Of a stretch of 64,000 nt of DNA, positions 47,267 to 56,845 are shown piece after piece (positions within the stretch are counted from its first letter, which is position 1; each line of letters opens with the position of its first letter). The stretch is taken from positions 1,434,455 to 1,498,454 of the forward strand of contig VZQC01009936.1 in the NCBI GenBank assembly GCA_009823505.1. The letters run 5' to 3'. This stretch comes from Rhizomys pruinosus. Lineage: Eukaryota > Chordata > Mammalia > Rodentia > Spalacidae. The notes below the pieces were generated by a model. The model worked only from the letters and a program-made list of their open reading frames with translations. It searched no databases and had not been told where the DNA came from. Position numbers and translations under genes: made by a program.

Positions 47267-48005
47267 GAACACCAATGTCCTCAAAAATTCGGGGGGAGGT
47301 CCATTGGTTACAAATAAATCTAAATCAACCTATATATTAAGCGAACAAGGGAAACATTCCTCTTGGAATTCAGGGTCTTGTTAATGTCTGTGCCCCTGGT
47401 TTAATCAAATTTCCCTCTTCCAAGTAGGATAACTTAATGCTTAGAGCCAAAGATGTGGATTCTTCTTTGTAAATAGATAATGTGGAAGCTAATATCCATT
47501 CTATAGCTTCAAATTTCTTTTGTTTTCCATTTGACCAATTTCTTTATCTTTTTATTTCATTTATCTCATTCTATTACAGTATCTCATCTCCATGGGATCC
47601 TTTAAATCCTTTTTGGAACAAAACAATGGCTTTTTATTTTTTTGAAAAAGTCATATCTAGTGAGCAATCTGAGAGAGAAGGAGTGACAGCCATTCACTGT
47701 CCCTGTCCTGTGGCATGGGTCCATGTGCTCGCTCTGTGCCAGAGCCTCCCCCTTTTTGTAGCAATAACTGGTAGCTTTCCACATGTCACTTGTTAAATTT
47801 CTTTCCAACTCAGAAGAACATTCTCTAAGATAGGTTCCCAGATATGTAATGCATCAAGAATTCCAGGTAGCTGAGGGACAGTGACTATAGAAGGACACTT
47901 GGAAGTTAACCAAGATTAGAAAAAAAAAAGAGAGAATTGAAAACGAAAGGAAACAGAGGCACCAAAATGTGGAGACATTGTGTGGTAGAAGTTGTGGGAC
48001 GCTAC

Positions 48006-48103
48006 TGTGTAAGAGGCCTATCACTGAAGACTTTGCCACCTGGGATTTTGACGCTGTGTAAGAGGCCCATCACTGAGGCCTTTGCCACCTGGGATTTTAT
48101 CCT
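48006..48103. repeat. 49-bp tandem duplication
   Basis: The unit beginning 'tgtgtaagaggcc' and containing 'tttgccacctgggatttt' occurs twice, at about 48006-48054 and 48055-48103, with a few differences between copies. Confidence 0.85.
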
Positions 48104-49100
48104 GTCAACAGTGGGGAACAAATGAAGCGTTGTAAGAGGTAACTGGATCATATCTGCATTTTACAAAAATCATTTTGACAGGGTATAAAAGATTGATCAC
48201 TTGGTGCGGGAGCTAAAGCAATGTCATCCAGGTGAGATTTAGAGACGGCCTAAAATAAGGAGCTGCCAGAGAGATGTGGAGTAAACCCACAGAGGCTTGT
48301 AGCATATGACTAATTGAAACTCAAGAGGCCATTTGATAGAAGGGGTATTAATCTCATTCTAGGATTAGACTCATATTGCTCAGACTTAGACAACTTAATG
48401 TTAATTTTTCTCAAAGTAGGAAGTGGTCCAGATTGAACAGGGTGAACAGAGCAAGATACTGAACATAGTTCGTCTAGGTGGAACATAAGTATTTTGCATG
48501 AACCAAGGTAATGTTTGGCCATGTGGCTGTGATCACACAAATAAAAAACTGTATTTATGTGCTAGAATTCAGGGGGGCAGGGGGCGGCATGGAGGACAGA
48601 GAACAAGAGTTTAGAAGTGTATATGTGCAGACATAAACAGTGACAGTGATGACATTGTCTCCATTCTTTTTATCTCCACCTCCCAATCTTTCTATTACAA
48701 GAATGGTCTGTGCACAAACACGACTTAAATCGAAAAATGAAATACCATTCCTCTATCTTAAGAAACAGACCTTGGGATACTGAGAATATGGTATGCAGAA
48801 GTGGTCATGATTTTGCCCAGGGTGATCTAGGAGTATACGGGCCGAGGTGGGGGCAGTGGTGGGGGTGGGGCAGGGGGGTGGGTGGTCAGAACTGTGAACA
48901 GGTCTGTGAACATCGAGGAGAGACTGAACAAGAGCACGCACTGTCCCAGGAACCCATGTTCCAAACTTTTAGTAGTCTGCCCTCTGCATCTTTGATCGCA
49001 GAGCACTGGCGCTCTAATATCCCAGCCAGCACCCATAGAGTTGTGGCCGAATAGATGCTTACAAAATAGATGTGATTGCATTTGCTACTGACCCTCTACC

Positions 49101-49622
49101 CTCTGTGTTCCCGTGGAATGTACTGCCACATTTACTCTGTCAGCTGCGTTCCCATGGAATGTACTGTGACATTTCCTCTGTCATCTGTGTTCCCATGGAA
49201 TGTACTGCAGCATTTCCTCTGTCCTCTGGGTTCCCGTGGAATGTACTGCCGCATTTCCTCTACCCTCTGCGTTCCCGTGGAATGTATTGCGGCATTTCCT
49301 CTACCCTCTGCGTTCCCGTGGAATGTACTGTGACATTTCCTCTGTCCTCTGGGTTCCCGTGGAATGTACTGTGACATTTCCTCTACCCTCCTCGTTCCCG
49401 TGGAATGTACTGTGGACAGTTCCTCTACCCTCTGTGTTCCTGTGGAATGTACTGTAGCATTTCCTCTACTCTCTACGTTCCTGTGGAATGTACTGCAACA
49501 TTTCCTCTATCCTCTGTGTTCCATGGAATGTACTGTGACATTTCCTCTATCCTCTGCGTTCCCGTGGAATGTACTGTGACATTTCTTCTATCCTCTGCAT
49601 TCCCGTGGAATGTACAGAGGCA
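49101..49622. repeat. 41-bp minisatellite, about 13 units
   Basis: The word 'gttcc(c)' recurs at 49107, 49148, 49189, 49230, 49271, 49312, 49353, 49394, 49436, 49477, 49518 and 49558, with a variant at 49599. The period is therefore 41 with single-base slips to 42 and 40. Each unit carries 'tggaatgtactg'. As 41 is not a multiple of three, successive units are read in successive frames, and the overlapping reading frames on both strands are repeat products. Confidence 0.95.
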
Positions 49623-51961
49623 TTTTCTCTTAGATTATAACTAGAAAGGGCTTATAGAGCTCATAAGATGAGAGCACTCCTCAGTCCTTAGAAGATTCAT
49701 CCTTCCAGAGGACAAGCATTTAATAAAGCATAGGAAAATTATTTGTTCTCAGTCTTTTGTAGTTTCCCAGACTAAAGAGCGACAATACTGAGGGACAAAG
49801 GAAGAGTCTAATGGGATTATCTTACTTTACCTCTACCTGTTTAAAATAAGCCTCTCATTGGTGAGCATAAGCAGAGCAGTCTCACGGTCTAATCACCAAT
49901 ACTGGCATGTTCTTAGAACACTCCCCATTGGTCCAGCTTCAGTAGATTGTACTGGATAATAAAACTATTTTTCAAATACATAAAGCACGTGGGTGAGGCA
50001 AGAATAAAAATGCAAAAATTGTTTGTAGGTTTGTTGGATTTTCTAATATTTTTATTGTTTTAATCTGGTGCTATACAGAGCAGAAAAACAAAAACACAAT
50101 AACTGAAGGAAGGTAGAGGTAAGGAGGGAATTCCTGTACCTACCAGGGGTAAATATGAGCTCCTGAAAAAACTTAGTGAATGATAAAAGGATTTGAACTA
50201 TAATGCAGAACATGTCTTAAAGGATCAAACAGTGAAGAGAAAAGTCAAAGATCTTTCCTAAGCAGGGAAGTTATCCATGTATATACTCACCAATGGCCCA
50301 GAACATCAAAGTGTTCTCCATAACAATTTCTTACTAGTAAAAAGGAACTTTAACTTCCTACAACATAGGAAGTGAATTTGTTCCCTTAAAGCCAAACAAT
50401 CCACAATACCCACTAATGAGAACAAACAATAGTACATATAGCACAAGTAAACTTTGACATGGAGTGAGATTTTAAACTTTTTCTCTCATTTACTCCTACT
50501 AAGATTGTACATTTATGTGGTTAGTGACAATCATCCCAACTGGAAATGGATCATTACCAACTAAATGAAAGTTAAGGATATGCCAACTTCGAGGACAAGT
50601 GGACCCTCATATGAGGAGACTTCCCAGAAGCCGTTCATGCCTCTGCCACAGAGCTCTGCCAGAAGAAAAGCCTCAGAAAAAAAGATAGTATGGGATGAGC
50701 TTCTCCGCTGGCCAGAAAGAGGTGGTGTCCCTGCCAGGCCAGAGGGTGGGTTGAGCTTTCCAAGAAAGGGGGAAGTGAGACACTCCGGGCACTCATTCCT
50801 GGCGGGATGGAGAGAGACATACAGGTACTTGCTCTGGTGCTTCAGAAAGGCTCCGAGCGTGCCTGCAGATACCTAAAGCTGACAAAGCATCCAGTCCTTG
50901 CTCTTTGAAGATTTCTTTTGCAACATGGAATGTGTCAGGAGCTTGTGCCTGTTATTCACTGTCAGCATGATGCTATAGACTAACAGAAACTCACACACTA
51001 CTACGCTCTACGCCTAGAGTCACTCACTTCATGGGGCAGCTGGGAAAGTAAACAGGAAAAGAACACCCTAAGCTCACTCCTTCATTTTTGCAAAGGATGA
51101 ACCAGGACTTCAGTGATAGGAAGGTCTGAACAGGAGTAGAGAACCCAAGGAATGCTTTCTCTTTGACAGGGAATACTCATCAGGGGATTCTAGCTGGTGA
51201 TTGGCGTCATTGTAACAACACTCACTGGCCAAGTTCCATGTTTCCTGATCAAAACATAGCTTTTTTATGGGATAATCAAGAGAAGGGATGGTTCTTGGCC
51301 TTTCAGCTAAGATCAAGTGAAGAATTCACAGGATCTTTCCATTTTCTTTTGGGAGAAGGGGTTCTTGCAGAAGATTCTAGCATGAAGATGCCTGGCAGAG
51401 TCCCAGAGTAAATGCAGTAAGTACAAGTGGGCATGAGGAAGAAGAAGACTGTGATGGCAATGAGGAGCCAGGATGCGAGGGTCATTGCTATCAAAATGAG
51501 GGCTGGAGTGTATCAGTCCACTGAGGAAGAGTGGAAGCTGTGTCGGTCAAACTAAGACAAACTTATCTACATTGGGTAGATAAGGGTGGGGGGAAAAGCA
51601 GTTCCATAAAAGGCAGAATGAAGCCTCTTGGAGGACGCTCGCTGAGTCCTGCTTTGGTACCAGTAGAATAAGGCATCAGTGACAGCATGCTTGCCAAGGG
51701 GCACATCCCCTGCTTTTAGAACACAAGATCCCACAGTTGAAGGCTTAAGACAAGGTGTGGAAAAGAATGTGCCATCGCTTCACCCCTCTCTAGATTTCTC
51801 AGGCAGAGGGAATAGCACCAGTAAGAAATTCTGTTAAAAGAAATTACCTACATGCAGGTAGAGTTCAAAGATGATTCCCTTGCTCAAAAACCTGGGGAGT
51901 GGAAGAAAGTATCTTGACCCTCTAAGGGAGTTCAAAATGTAATCAAAATTCATGTCTACAA
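49623..51961. other. 2.3 kb without a recognised gene
   Basis: Apart from the hydrophobic minus frame at 51303-51520 (separate entry) I see no feature. A plus frame of 103 codons at 50565-50876 has no known motif. Confidence 0.4.
51303..51520 (-). CDS. Small hydrophobic minus-strand frame, unidentified
   Basis: The frame is open from a stop near 51521 and has an ATG at 51484-51486. Its translation begins with one uninterrupted hydrophobic stretch of about 24 residues ('LILIAMTLASWLLIAITVFF' and on), then a Cys-X-X-Cys ('CTYC') and a polar tail with a basic patch ('SPKRKWK'). It looks like a membrane segment with a short cytoplasmic tail, but hydrophobic frames also arise by chance. I do not recognise a family. 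Confidence 0.15.
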
Positions 51962-52267
51962 GAGAAGGAGCATTTTTCTTTTTTTTTTTTTTTAATTAAT
52001 TAATTTATTTTTTAAATTTTATTTATTTTTGTATGTATATGAATGTACTGTCTGCATGCAGGTTTGTGCACCCGTGTCATGCAATGCTGTGGAGGTCAGA
52101 AGAGGGTCTCAGATTCTCCTGGAACTGGAGTTCTCCTGGAATTGGAGTTACAGACGGTTCTCAGCCGCCATGTGGGTGCTGGGGATCGAACCCGGGTCCT
52201 CTGCAAGAGCAGTCGGTGCTCTTAACCGCTAGGCTATCTCTCCAGCCCGGAGAAGGAGCATTTTTCT
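51962..52267 (-). mobile_element. B2 SINE, full length, with perfect 18-bp TSD
   Basis: The TSD gagaaggagcatttttct lies at 51962-51979 and 52250-52267. The reverse B2 body has a long T/A-rich tail with AATT repeats at 51994-52010 and the shared unusual 3' body. Confidence 0.93.
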
Positions 52268-52880
52268 AACTGCTGCTGCTGCTGCTCAAGTCCGGTCTCT
52301 GAAAGTCCATTCTCGTCATGTTCCATGGGGAAGAGACCGAGATAGGCCATCGACCAGTTAAATCCAGATGATGAAGAATGGTGTGCACAGATGTCCTTCT
52401 TCCCTGCAAAGTGGGAACTCTCCATCACAAATGTCCTTAAAAAAGCAATGGGCCCCACAAGGAAGATGTCATTGACCTGACCTGGTTGGCCATGGAAGCC
52501 AGCTCTGGTGGGCCAGCCTGCCTTCCCCTTGTGACCTTCCACATTCCAGACACACGTGGAATTCTGTTAGTACCTGACCAGTGAAGGCTTTGCCTACTCT
52601 GTAACCCACTGTGTCAAGGGCCGACCAAATAGATCAGAAAGAAGGACAAGATCAAGACCTAAACATGACCAGGAACGTGGTAGGCCAGTGCTGGGGAGTG
52701 ATTGCTTTGAGTGAGCCTCCTCGGGGTAGTTCATAAAGTGCCGACTCTGTGAAGGGACAGAGACGTGACTTTCCAGTTTTCCACTCTAGTCACCAAAGAG
52801 CAAGAACCAACCACACAATAAATGGTCAGACCAACCATACTGAGACTGAAGCAATTCCAAATCCAGGCCACAGTACACCT
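52268..52880. repeat. Diverged duplication, copy A
   Basis: Aligns in order and on the same strand with 53840-54500. Anchors are 'gctgctcaagtccggtctct' versus 'ctgttcaagtatggtctct'; 'aaatccagatgatg' versus 'gaattcagatgatg'; 'gtacctgaccagtgaagg...ctctgtaacccact' versus 'gtacctggtcagtgaaag...ctctgtaacccact'; and 'gaccaaccatactgagactgaagcaatt' versus 'ggccaaccatagtgagactaaaacaatc'. The copy starts with a short CTG run. I do not recognise the unit as a known transposon. Minus-strand frames with a Gln run come from the CTG repeat. Confidence 0.75.
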
Positions 52881-53839
52881 ATCATAAAAAAGAAGGGTGA
52901 AAGGACGTGCAGTTCAGATCATTAAATGGGGGACAAGCATATCTTCACTGCAAGTCCATGGTATCAAGAGATCAGCAGGCTGCCCTTTTTAAGAACAAGA
53001 AAAGAGGCCTTCAAGATCAGCAAGGCCTCTACAATCATCTTTAGGATGCTGGCTTTTGTATCCCAGGAAGACATATCAGTCAGAAGCGTCAGTGGAATTT
53101 CCTCCACATTTAGATCAGTTCTAAGTAGGAAGGGTCCACTTGCCTTAAGATCCAGCTGAGTGCCTTCATTTGTCACAGATCCTAGATATTCTAGACAATG
53201 CATTCAAATCAGTTCAGAGAGGGAACATTTCACAAATAGATCAAAAATGTCCTTCTCTATAAGAATTTTTTTCCTTTTATCAATATTAAAGAAATAGGGT
53301 GAGATTACTGGCAGAAAGCAGTAATTGTTATGTAAGTTAGAACCTCCTTCAGGGGTAGAGGCTCATAACCATGTGTCAAATAAAAGCATAGATTCAACTT
53401 TTCCCTCTACAGACTGGCAACTTCACATCCCCAATTTGGGAATACAGGACTTGGCACATGTAAAACACAGTTATGAAAAAAATCAAAGCTGATGAAGATC
53501 AAGAAGAGGAATATAGTGATCAGAGACTTCTGGGTTGACTAATATAAGATGACCTCTCTTTATGCTAGAAGAAAGCTGCACAGGAGGGAAGGAATGATGG
53601 TTGGACTTCCTGCCATACCACACCAGGGGCTCAGCTCAATACTGAGATCTCCGTGTGTCAACTCTTCAACATAGTGACTCACTACATTTGAAGTGATGCA
53701 TTTAAAAGTTCATGTTGGTCCTTCCTTTCCTTAGCAACTCAGAAGAAAATGTTAAATTTTGGCCTTGGCTCTCCAAGGAGACAGAATATAGGCACAACTC
53801 TAGGCCAAAAAGGAGAGGGAATTTGTTCTTCCTGATTGC
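52881..53839. other. 1 kb between the duplicated units, no recognised gene
   Basis: A minus frame of 79 codons (52964-53203) is fairly protein-like ('DLNVEEIPLTLLTDMSSWD'), but the opposite strand is equally open and I recognise no family. No repeat seen. Confidence 0.35.
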
Positions 53840-54500
53840 AATACTGCTGTTCAAGTATGGTCTCTACAAATCCTTTCTACTTATATTCTGAGGAGAAAAG
53901 ACAGTGGTTCATCACAGGTCACTTGAATTCAGATGATGGGTTCATGTGGACTAGAATATATCAAGCTACTTCCCCAGGAGACTGTCAGCATTCCCTCTCT
54001 AGAAAGAGGGATGATTCTACCACAGCCTTCCTTAAAATAGGACTCACATGTAAGAGGAAAGCATAAGAGAGTGCACATAAAATCACTTCCCTGCACTGCA
54101 TGGCCAAGGGGGTCGAGATTGGTGGCCACCTTGGACAGTGACTCTCTTCTACATGCCTGCCTACTCTGGGTGGCCTTGTGCCTGGACTCCTCTCAGTACC
54201 TGGTCAGTGAAAGTATGCCTGCTCTGTAACCCACTCCAGCAGAGCCAGGCCAGGTCTAGTGGAAAAAAGGCAAACTGGGACATAACCATGACCAGAGGAC
54301 ACGAGATCGGTGCCATAAAAGGAACACTGTGAGTGCTGGCCCCTGTGTCAGTTTCCTCACAGCAATTCATAAGGTGAAGGTGAAATAGAAATCTGACTTT
54401 CTAGTTTCCAACTTCAGCCACTCAAGAGCAGAAACTTGCCCACATCAAACGTTCAGGCCAACCATAGTGAGACTAAAACAATCCCATCTCCAGCCCACAC
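53840..54500. repeat. Diverged duplication, copy B
   Basis: Partner of 52268-52880, offset by about 1.57 kb at the left end and about 1.6 kb at the right. I estimate by eye 65-75 percent identity with small gaps. The sequence between and outside the copies does not match, so this is not simply one long tandem unit; either the rest has diverged or the two are separate copies of an unknown repeat. Confidence 0.75.
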
Positions 54501-54856
54501 ATTTCTCAATGTCAGTATCTGATGGGGGTACAGCTCTTTGAGCCTTCCCTACTTGTCCAAGACCCAGGCAGCATCTCTCTCATTAGAGCAGAGAGATAAA
54601 GAGGCCAATGCTGAGAGAATTCTGCTGGAAAGGTCCTGTTCTAGCGACACTCCTAGGCCCCCACATCTAGTAATCTATTAGTTCTTCACTGGTTCCAGGG
54701 GATTCTTTCCCGTTGTTCCTTAAACTGGCATGGCTTGTGTGAAATACCAATGTCCATCTTAAGACATTGTTTCAGAAATGAGTCTCATCATTCCTTCCTC
54801 GTGCCTGCAAGAGAGAATATGCTTATCTACAGAAGAGAAATGTGCCCATTCGGTGG

Positions 54857-54979
54857 TGTGGTGCTTTGAATGAGAGTGTCCCCCGATAGGCTTTAAGTAT
54901 TCAGACATTTTGTCTCCAGTTGGTGGCACTGTTCTTGGAGGTCTTAGATGGTGTGGCCGTGCTGGAGGAAGTATGTTTA
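54857..54979 (+). mobile_element. 5' part of a MaLR-type LTR (MT/ORR1-like), split by the TIR element
   Basis: 'tgtggtgctttgaatgagagtgtccccc' followed by 'gtggcactgttcttgg...gatggtgtggccgtgctggaggaagtatg' is the start of an MT/ORR1-class LTR. It stops where the TIR element begins. 'ggggtttcaaagc' at about 55375-55387 may be its continuation on the other side. Confidence 0.65.
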
Positions 54980-55374
54980 TTTTAGGTTTTTATTTTTGAC
55001 CCATGAGTCTCAAAAAAGCAGTAAAAGTAAATATGTGTATATTAAACAACATTGGTTTAAACGCTGATAAAAACGGTAATGCATCTGAGTTAATTGGTGA
55101 TATAAATTGCTGTTGTCCACATTAGCTTTAATTAAAAACTGTATAACAATTACTTTGGGATTGGCATAAACAAATGTTCTCTATAATTTTGCTGTCATAT
55201 AGTATCATCTTGTAGCAATCTCTTTCACCTATAGGATGATTTAATTTAAAAATTAAGTTTGTTTCCCAAGTTAATCACATACAGTAACCCAAAACAGCAT
55301 GGGTGAATTTGATGAAATCCGTGCCTTGATTCCACCCTATAGGTATGTATAATACAACTGCTTTTTTGAGACAA
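54980..55374. mobile_element. Non-autonomous DNA element with terminal inverted repeat (copy 2)
   Basis: Left end TTTTAGGTTTTT... preceded by TA (54978-54979), with the core GACCCATGAGTCTCAAAAA at 54999-55017. The right end keeps only about 15 bases of the inverted repeat (55358-55372, ctgcttttttgagac) before sequence that looks like the interrupted LTR. The inside matches copy 1 at 26.97-27.42 kb over about 350 bases. No transposase frame. Confidence 0.7.
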
Positions 55375-55620
55375 GGGGTTTCAAAGCATCCATTTATTAG
55401 GCTTTTCCATCTGTTCATTTGGCCATGATGTCTGGACTCAGGATCTGCTTCCCAGGAATTTTAATAGTCAGGATATGAGTTTCCACTTGTATAGTTGCTA
55501 GAAAGAAAGAGGAAATTTTATTATTGAGCATTAATTGACAATAATAGTGGACTTGCCCTTTGGCTGCAAGTTTTGTGCCTGTTTAAGACTATTTCATATA
55601 ACTTTATTTTATTTTATTTT

Positions 55621-55746
55621 TCTTTGGTATTTTCCAGACAGGGTCTCCCTTTAAGTCCCAGCTAACCTGGAGCTCACTCTGTAGACCAGGCTGGCCTTGA
55701 ACTCACAAAGATCCGCCTGCCTCTGCCTCCCAAGTGCTAGGATTAA
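55621..55746 (-). repeat. B1 SINE, reverse, 5'-truncated
   Basis: The plus strand reads 'cagacagggtctccctttaagtcccagctaacctggagctcactctgtagaccaggctggccttgaactc...gcctcccaagtgctaggatta'. The promoter end is missing. It lies about 25 bases from a B1 in the opposite direction. Confidence 0.85.
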
Positions 55747-55747
55747 G

Positions 55748-55909
55748 AACATTTTAAGAGATGCCCTCATATCTGGGCATGGTGGCCCACACCTTTAATC
55801 CCAGCACTTGGGAGGAAGAGTTAGGTGGGTCTCTGTGAGTTCAAGACCAGCCTGGTCTACATAGTGAGCTCCAGGCCAGCTGGGACTAAAGTGAGACCCT
55901 GTCTCAAAA

Positions 55910-55967
<58 letters not shown>

Positions 55968-56110
55968 TTGGCCAAAATCCCCTGGGACTAATTGACCTCA
56001 GAGGGCAAGGAACAAAATTGTCTCTTAAATCCCCTGGCCGAATTGGTATGGGTGTTAAGTATGGGTATTAAGCACCCAAAAAGTAAAGTTACACCAATCT
56101 GATACTTTTA
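55748..56110 (-). mobile_element. L1 3'UTR piece interrupted by a B1
   Basis: Outside the B1 at 55772-55963, the flanks 'acattttaagagatgccctcat' and 'ttgacctcagagggcaaggaac...aattggtatgggtgttaagtatggg' match 59932-60075 in order, a region that lies within the L1 3'UTR stretch of the downstream element. I infer that it is the 3' end of the old L1 that continues at 56846, most of ORF2 having been lost. Confidence 0.6.
55772..55963 (+). repeat. B1 SINE with expanded (GA)n tail
   Basis: The B1 runs from 'tgggcatggtggcccacacctttaatcc' to 'gtgagaccctgtctcaaaaagac', followed by about 26 GA units (55911-55963) that replaced the A tail. Confidence 0.88.
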
Positions 56111-56845
56111 ATTACTATATGGTATTTAGATAAAGCTTGAAAAAAGGCCTAAGAAGACTTGCATAAATGTCGATTGGAAGAGATTTAACACCATAGGATA
56201 AGCAGGCAAAGCCAATGAGAGAGATTTAAAAGAATTTTAGGCATATCTTAAATGTAAATGGCTTAGTACAAACAGAAGTAGTCTCTTTACTTTCCCAGAC
56301 CCCATATTCTGGTTTGTAATTTTCCAGTAACAGGAAACATACCTATCAATGGGAATTAAGCTGATAAATTTTACCGATTCTGTCCAAACTGTCTCCTTCT
56401 GGGCTGCACGCCGCTGGTTCAGGGAAGTAAACCTAGCTTTTCTTGAGTCAAATTATCTTGAAATGTGCAGAGCAGATATCAGAAGTAACACTTGCATAAT
56501 AGACAATGACAAAGAATATCTTACAGTAGTCAGAGGTAACCCATTACTTGTCTATGCCCCTTTAATTCAAATCTACAACTAGAAGTACAATACAAGCCAG
56601 GAATGGATCGAGAACCAATCACAGCCCTGTATGGTTATAATCCCATCTAGACCATTAGTAAACCATTCCACTCTGGAAACATTTAACTACTTCATTCCAG
56701 TACAAGTATCTCATTTTCTACTAAAATTTTCAATATGTATACCCATCTGGACAAATGGGGCAGTTCCCCCGAACATATCACCACCAAATAAAAACCTTAA
56801 AGTGACCCATATCCCCCCCCCAAAATACAACCAAAGCCCTTGAAT
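56111..56845. other. 0.7 kb unassigned with two plus-strand frames
   Basis: Frames at 56349-56582 (77 codons) and 56631-56843 (70 codons) are open on the plus strand and read in part like protein ('FWAARRWFREVNLAFLESNY'), but I recognise no family. The segment lies between two pieces of an old L1 and may be a separate insertion. Confidence 0.3.

Larger units (their letters stand above)
46541..49100. other. 2.6 kb without a recognised gene
   Basis: Contains a (GT)n tract (47222-47265), a 49-bp tandem duplication (48006-48103) and G-rich DNA at 48840-48895. A plus frame of 104 codons at 47482-47796 has no recognised motif. Confidence 0.4.

Noticed and set aside
49072..49644. Overlapping frames on both strands and an array that at first glance resembles a CRISPR
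   Set aside because: The 41-bp units are contiguous with no unique spacers, and the setting is a rodent genome; it is a minisatellite.
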